Part shown: positions 60,938-64,000 of the stretch, piece by piece | How positions within the stretch are numbered: position 1 is the first letter of the stretch | Layout of the letters: each line of letters starts with the position of its first letter | NCBI GenBank assembly: GCA_037045265.1 | Contig: JBAOHV010000012.1 | Coordinates: forward strand, 124,001-188,000 | Direction of reading: 5' to 3' | From: JBAOHV01 sp037045265 | Lineage (GTDB): Bacteria; Actinomycetota; Acidimicrobiia; Acidimicrobiales; Microtrichaceae | DNA length: 64,000 nucleotides | Notes under the pieces: generated by a model | The model's input: only the letters and a program-made list of their open reading frames with translations | What the model was told of the DNA's origin: nothing | The model's database searches: none | Made by a program: the position numbers and the translations under genes

Positions 60938-61264
60938 TCAGCCCGCGGCGACCTCGTTGACCACCTCGTAGGCGACCACGTTCGGGCCGCCACCCGAACT
61001 GTCCGAACCGCCCGAGCCGCCCGACGGGCCGTGGCCGTGAGCGGCACGGAATGCATCGGAGCTCAGCCAACCCTGGAACGACTCCTCGGAGTCGAAGGTG
61101 ATCTGGGCGACGTACGGCTCGCCGGCGGTGACCGGGCGCAGGAGCGTGGAGCGCACCAGGCCACCGACCGAGCCCAGCGTCCCGTCCATGGAGCGTGAGA
61201 AGTGCTGCTCGAAGATCTCGGCGTGCTCCGGGTCGACGGCGATCGAGTTCATGACGACGTACAT
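60938..61264 (-). CDS. Antibiotic biosynthesis monooxygenase-domain protein
   Basis: 108 residues. A ferredoxin-like ABM domain (MYVVMNSIAVDPEHAEIFEQ, FSRSMDGTLGSVGGLVRSTL, TFDSEESFQGWLSSDAFRAA) resembles haem-degrading HmoB/MhuD-like proteins, with a Gly/Ser-rich insertion before the last strand. The function may be haem or quinone oxidation, but it is not certain. TACGGT ends 7 nt before the ATG, back to back with the MOSC gene promoter. Confidence 0.85.
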   Translation of the reverse strand: MYVVMNSIAVDPEHAEIFEQHFSRSMDGTLGSVGGLVRSTLLRPVTAGEPYVAQITFDSEESFQGWLSSDAFRAAHGHGPSGGSGGSDSSGGGPNVVAYEVVNEVAAG

Positions 61265-61306
61265 GGCCCCGACCGTACCGTCGCCGCCGGCACTACCGTC
61301 GCCGCC

Positions 61307-62017
61307 ATGACCGCCGACCCCCGGACCCTCGTCGTGCTGGTCGGGCGCCCGGTCGAGTACGTCGATGCCCACGGCCGCGTCGTGCGCACCGCGTTCCGCA
61401 AGCAGGTCGTCGACGGCCCGATCGCGGTGGGACCGACCAACCTCGACGGCGACGAACAGGGTGACCTGCGGGTCCACGGCGGGCCTCACAAGGCGGCGCT
61501 CGCCTACTCCGCCGAGCACTCCGAGGCCTGGCGGGCCATCGAGCCGGAGTTGGGCGAGCCCGGGGCCTTCGGTGAGAACCTCCACGTGTCGGGCCTCACC
61601 GAGGCCGACGTGTGCATCGGCGACCGCTGGGCGGTCGGGACCGCGCTGTTCGAGGTCTCCCAGCCCCGCCAGCCGTGCTGGAAGGTGGAGCATCGCTGGG
61701 GGCGTGACGGACTGGTGGCCCGCATGGAGGAGACGGGACGCACCGGGTGGTACCTGCGGGTGGTGACCCCGGGCGTCGTCGCCGCCGGCGACACCTGGAC
61801 CCTCGAGGTCAGACCGAGCCCCCGCTGGAGCGTCGCCACGGCGAACGACGTCATGCACCACCGGCGCGACGATCTCGACGCCGCCGCATCCCTGGCGTCG
61901 CTCGACGCTCTCGCCCCGTCGTGGCACCGGACGCTCACGAAGCGGGCCGAACGGCTCGCGGACGGCCTCGCCGACGACGTGGACCTGAACGCCCGACGCG
62001 TCGGGCCCACCGACTGA
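61307..62017 (+). CDS. MOSC-domain protein (YiiM-like)
   Basis: 236 residues. The MOSC beta-barrel shows GDEQGDLRVHGGPHKAALAY, GAFGENLHVSGLTEADVCIG, DRWAVGTALFEVSQPRQPCW with the conserved Cys, and GWYLRVVTPGVVAAGDTWTL. These proteins bind molybdenum or sulfur-carrier clusters and include the N-hydroxylated-base detoxifier YiiM. TACCGT ends 7 nt before the ATG. Confidence 0.92.
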   Translation: MTADPRTLVVLVGRPVEYVDAHGRVVRTAFRKQVVDGPIAVGPTNLDGDEQGDLRVHGGPHKAALAYSAEHSEAWRAIEPELGEPGAFGENLHVSGLTEADVCIGDRWAVGTALFEVSQPRQPCWKVEHRWGRDGLVARMEETGRTGWYLRVVTPGVVAAGDTWTLEVRPSPRWSVATANDVMHHRRDDLDAAASLASLDALAPSWHRTLTKRAERLADGLADDVDLNARRVGPTD

Positions 62018-62091
62018 TCCGGCCGGCCACCCAGAGTCGCCCCGACCCGGTGCCCCGGGTGGTGACCGCTGACGTCGCTATCGTGGGGCCG

Positions 62092-62751
62092 ATGGCTACC
62101 CAGGGCTTCGAGGGCCGCCTCGAACGCATGGTGGAAGGGACCTTCAGCCGTCTCTTCCGCTCCTCGGTCAAGCCGGTCGAGTTCGGGCGCAAGCTCCAAC
62201 GCGAGATGGACGCCCGTCGTTCCGTCGCGGTCGACGGGCGCACGATCGTCCCGAACTGGTACCGCTTCACCGTCTCGGAGACCGACCACGAGCAGTTCGC
62301 CCACATCGACGGCACCCTGCGTCGCGAACTGGCCGACGCGGCCCGCGAGCACGCCCGCGACGAGGGCTACTCCTTCGTCGGCCCCATCGAGATCGAGGTC
62401 GCCGGAGACCCGGGGATGCGGACCGGGCTGCTCGAGGTCGACTCCCGATGGGTCGAAGGGGCCGGCGGTCTGCCCCCCGGGTCCCTGGTGCTGCCGACCG
62501 GTGACCGGGTTCCTCTCGGCGAGTACGTCGTGTCGGTCGGTCGTCAGGCCGACTGCACGATCGTGCTGGCCGACCCGAACGTCAGCCGGGTCCACGCCGA
62601 GGTCCGTCCCGCCGGTGACGGGTTCGTCGTGGCGGACCTGGGCTCGACCAACGGCACCAAGGTCAACGGGGTGAGGGTGGCCGAACAGGAGCTCCGCGAC
62701 GGCGACGAGGTCCGGTTCGGCAACACCGCCGTCCGCTTCGAGGCCTCGTAG
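62092..62751 (+). CDS. fhaA: DUF3662 and FHA domain protein FhaA
   Basis: 219 residues. The N-terminal DUF3662 (GFEGRLERMVEGTFSRLFRS, VKPVEFGRKLQREMD) and the C-terminal FHA domain (EYVVSVGRQADCTIVLADPN, VSRVHAEV, DLGSTNGTKVNGV) match actinobacterial FhaA, which binds phosphothreonine on Ser/Thr-kinase substrates to control cell-wall synthesis. The usual long linker is short here. TATCGT ends 7 nt before the ATG. Start of the cluster. Confidence 0.95.
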   Translation: MATQGFEGRLERMVEGTFSRLFRSSVKPVEFGRKLQREMDARRSVAVDGRTIVPNWYRFTVSETDHEQFAHIDGTLRRELADAAREHARDEGYSFVGPIEIEVAGDPGMRTGLLEVDSRWVEGAGGLPPGSLVLPTGDRVPLGEYVVSVGRQADCTIVLADPNVSRVHAEVRPAGDGFVVADLGSTNGTKVNGVRVAEQELRDGDEVRFGNTAVRFEAS

Positions 62752-62760
62752 GACGGACCC

Positions 62761-63252
62761 GTGCCCGACCAGCTGCTCACCGTCCTGAAGCTGTGCCTGC
62801 TGGCGCTGCTGTACCTCTTCTTCCTGCGCGTGCTCCGGGCGGTGTGGACCGAGGTGAACCCTCCCTCGGCGCCCTCCCCGGCGGCGTCGGGTGCGGCCGG
62901 CACCGCGACCCGCTCCCGACGGTCCTCCCCCCGGGCCTCGACCCGCAGCCGGCGCAAGCAGGTGGTGCCGACCCGCCTGGTCGTGGTCGAACCTGCGGCG
63001 CGGGCCGGAACCGAGTACCCGCTCGGCCCGGACATGACCGTCGGCCGCGCCCAGGGCTGCAACCTGGTCTTCGACGAGCAGTACGTCTCGCAGGTGCACA
63101 CCCGCCTGCTGAGCCGCGAGGGCTCGGTCTTCGTCGAGGACCTCGGATCGACCAACGGGACGTGGGTCAACGGCACCCGCGCCGTGGGCCAGATGCCGGC
63201 CCGACTCGGTGACCGCATCCAGATCGGCAACGTGGTCATGGAGGTCCGATGA
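62761..63252 (+). CDS. fhaB: Membrane-anchored FHA protein FhaB (FipA)
   Basis: 163 residues. An N-terminal membrane helix (VLKLCLLALLYLFFLRVLRA), a basic Arg/Ser linker and an FHA domain (MTVGRAQGCNLVFDEQYVSQ, VHTRLL, DLGSTNGTWVNGTR) are present. In mycobacteria this protein recruits phosphorylated cell-division and wall partners. It follows fhaA by 9 bp and overlaps pstP by ATGA. Confidence 0.95.
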   Translation: MPDQLLTVLKLCLLALLYLFFLRVLRAVWTEVNPPSAPSPAASGAAGTATRSRRSSPRASTRSRRKQVVPTRLVVVEPAARAGTEYPLGPDMTVGRAQGCNLVFDEQYVSQVHTRLLSREGSVFVEDLGSTNGTWVNGTRAVGQMPARLGDRIQIGNVVMEVR

Positions 63253-64000
63253 CCACGCTGCGTTCGGGCGCGGCGTCGCTCGTGGGACAGGTCCGGGGCG
63301 CCAACGAGGACTCGTACCTGGTGACCGACGACCTGGTGGCGGTCGCCGACGGCATGGGAGGACACCGCGCCGGCGAGGTGGCGTCCGCCGACACCGTCGA
63401 CGTGCTGCGCGACGCGGCCGGGTCGCGGTCGGTGCAGGACCTGGTCGCGGCGGTGCACCGGGCCAACCGTCGGATCCACGAGCGCGCCGCAGACGACGAC
63501 GCCCTGCGGGGGATGGGCACCACCGTGTGCGTGGCCGGGCTCGTCCGCTACGACGACCGCGAGCAGGTCGCGGTGCTCAACGTCGGCGATTCACGGGCCT
63601 ACCTGATGGCCGACGGCGAGCTGACGCGCCTGACCGAGGACCACTCCCTGGTCGAGACGCTGGTGAGGGAGGGCCGCATCTCCGCCGAGGAGGCCGAGCA
63701 CCACCCCCAGCGCAACGTGATCACCCGGGCCCTCGGCGTCGAGCCCCTCGTCGTCGTCGACGCCTGGCTGCTCGAACCGGTCGACGGCGACCGACTGCTG
63801 CTGTGCAGCGACGGTCTGTTCGGCGAGCTGGGCGAGGACCGGATCGCCGAACTGCTGGCCGAGGACCAGGACCCCGAGGTCATCGCCCGCCGGCTCGCGG
63901 CCGAGGCCGACGCGGCCGGTGGGCGCGACAACATCACCACCGTCGTGGTCGACGTGGTCGACTCCGGCAGCGCCGCGGAGGAGATCGAAGGGCGCTACCG
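63249..64000 (+). CDS. pstP: PP2C-type serine/threonine phosphatase (3' end outside window)
   Basis: At least 250 residues visible. PP2C metal motifs are GQVRGANEDSYLVTDDLVAV, ADGMGGHRAGEVASADTV, VLNVGDSRAYLM, LLLCSDGLFGEL and GGRDNITTVVV. It reverses the Ser/Thr phosphorylation set by PknA/PknB-type kinases. In Actinobacteria pstP is followed by rodA, pbpA and the kinases, presumably beyond the window edge. A C-terminal membrane helix would be expected there. Confidence 0.95.
   Translation, partial: MTTLRSGAASLVGQVRGANEDSYLVTDDLVAVADGMGGHRAGEVASADTVDVLRDAAGSRSVQDLVAAVHRANRRIHERAADDDALRGMGTTVCVAGLVRYDDREQVAVLNVGDSRAYLMADGELTRLTEDHSLVETLVREGRISAEEAEHHPQRNVITRALGVEPLVVVDAWLLEPVDGDRLLLCSDGLFGELGEDRIAELLAEDQDPEVIARRLAAEADAAGGRDNITTVVVDVVDSGSAAEEIEGRY

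Overview
The window looks like chromosomal DNA of a very GC-rich actinobacterium, most likely a member of the class Acidimicrobiia. That placement is an inference from the gene families. The sequence opens with the 3' end of gyrA, followed by a DUF3566 membrane protein and tRNA-Ile, which is the usual arrangement beside oriC in Actinobacteria. It closes with fhaA-fhaB-pstP, the start of the actinobacterial cell-wall/Ser-Thr-phosphorylation cluster. The 60 kb between them is mostly housekeeping and catabolic genes with few mobile elements.

Layout. 1-4.5 kb: gyrA, DUF3566, tRNA-Ile, a saccharopine-dehydrogenase-like enzyme and a FliA/WhiG-type sigma factor. 4.5-16 kb: an inositol-monophosphatase-family enzyme, two acyl-CoA thioesterases, a coiled-coil ABC/SMC-like protein, fumC, a GH15 glycosidase, a luciferase-like oxidoreductase, methionine aminopeptidase and threonine aldolase. 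16-20.7 kb: an ada/alkA-ogt alkylation-repair operon, an intact IS5-family insertion, a patatin-like lipase and thpR. 20.7-25 kb: two methyltransferases, membrane proteins, a TetR regulator and a PaaI-type thioesterase. 25-28 kb: a copper cluster with a cupredoxin, a NirK-like Tat-exported two-domain copper enzyme and two membrane proteins. 28-31 kb: quinone oxidoreductase, methyltransferase and enoyl-CoA hydratase. 31-36 kb: tRNA-Arg, an Rpf-like lipoprotein with a long structured leader, two tRNA-Ser genes, cydAB and ppk2. 36-45 kb: a PEP/pyruvate-binding protein, pheA, an aminotransferase, a desaturase, a PaaX-family regulator, an MBL hydrolase and an AI-2E-type permease. 45-48.7 kb: an N-acyl-D-amino-acid deacylase bracketed by a 56-bp inverted repeat, PIG-L, DoxX and DUF1971 genes. 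48.8-55.6 kb: methylmalonyl-CoA mutase (both subunits), two tandem TetR regulators and the MeaB/ArgK GTPase chaperone. 55.6-64 kb: HxlR, GNAT, a trypsin-like protease, OsmC, an F420-type oxidoreductase, a nucleotidyltransferase/partner pair beside a GGDEF remnant and tRNA-Leu, then MOSC and fhaA-fhaB-pstP.

How the genes fit together. Methylmalonyl-CoA mutase with MeaB, several thioesterases, enoyl-CoA hydratase and a PaaX-type regulator point to acyl-CoA and propionyl-CoA metabolism. CydAB and the copper cluster suggest respiration at low oxygen or with nitrogen oxides. Many genes overlap by four bases (ATGA or GTGA). About twenty start codons lie 6-8 nt after a TANNNT hexamer, which suggests widespread leaderless transcription.

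Two features affect how the sequence should be read. First, at least six genes need reading-frame corrections, eight in all, and every one has the same sign (one surplus base, usually in a GG or CC pair). This fits sequencing or assembly error better than gene decay. Second, short palindromic repeats sit in convergent intergenic gaps and appear to be a genome-specific repeat family. I saw no CRISPR array, prophage or rRNA.
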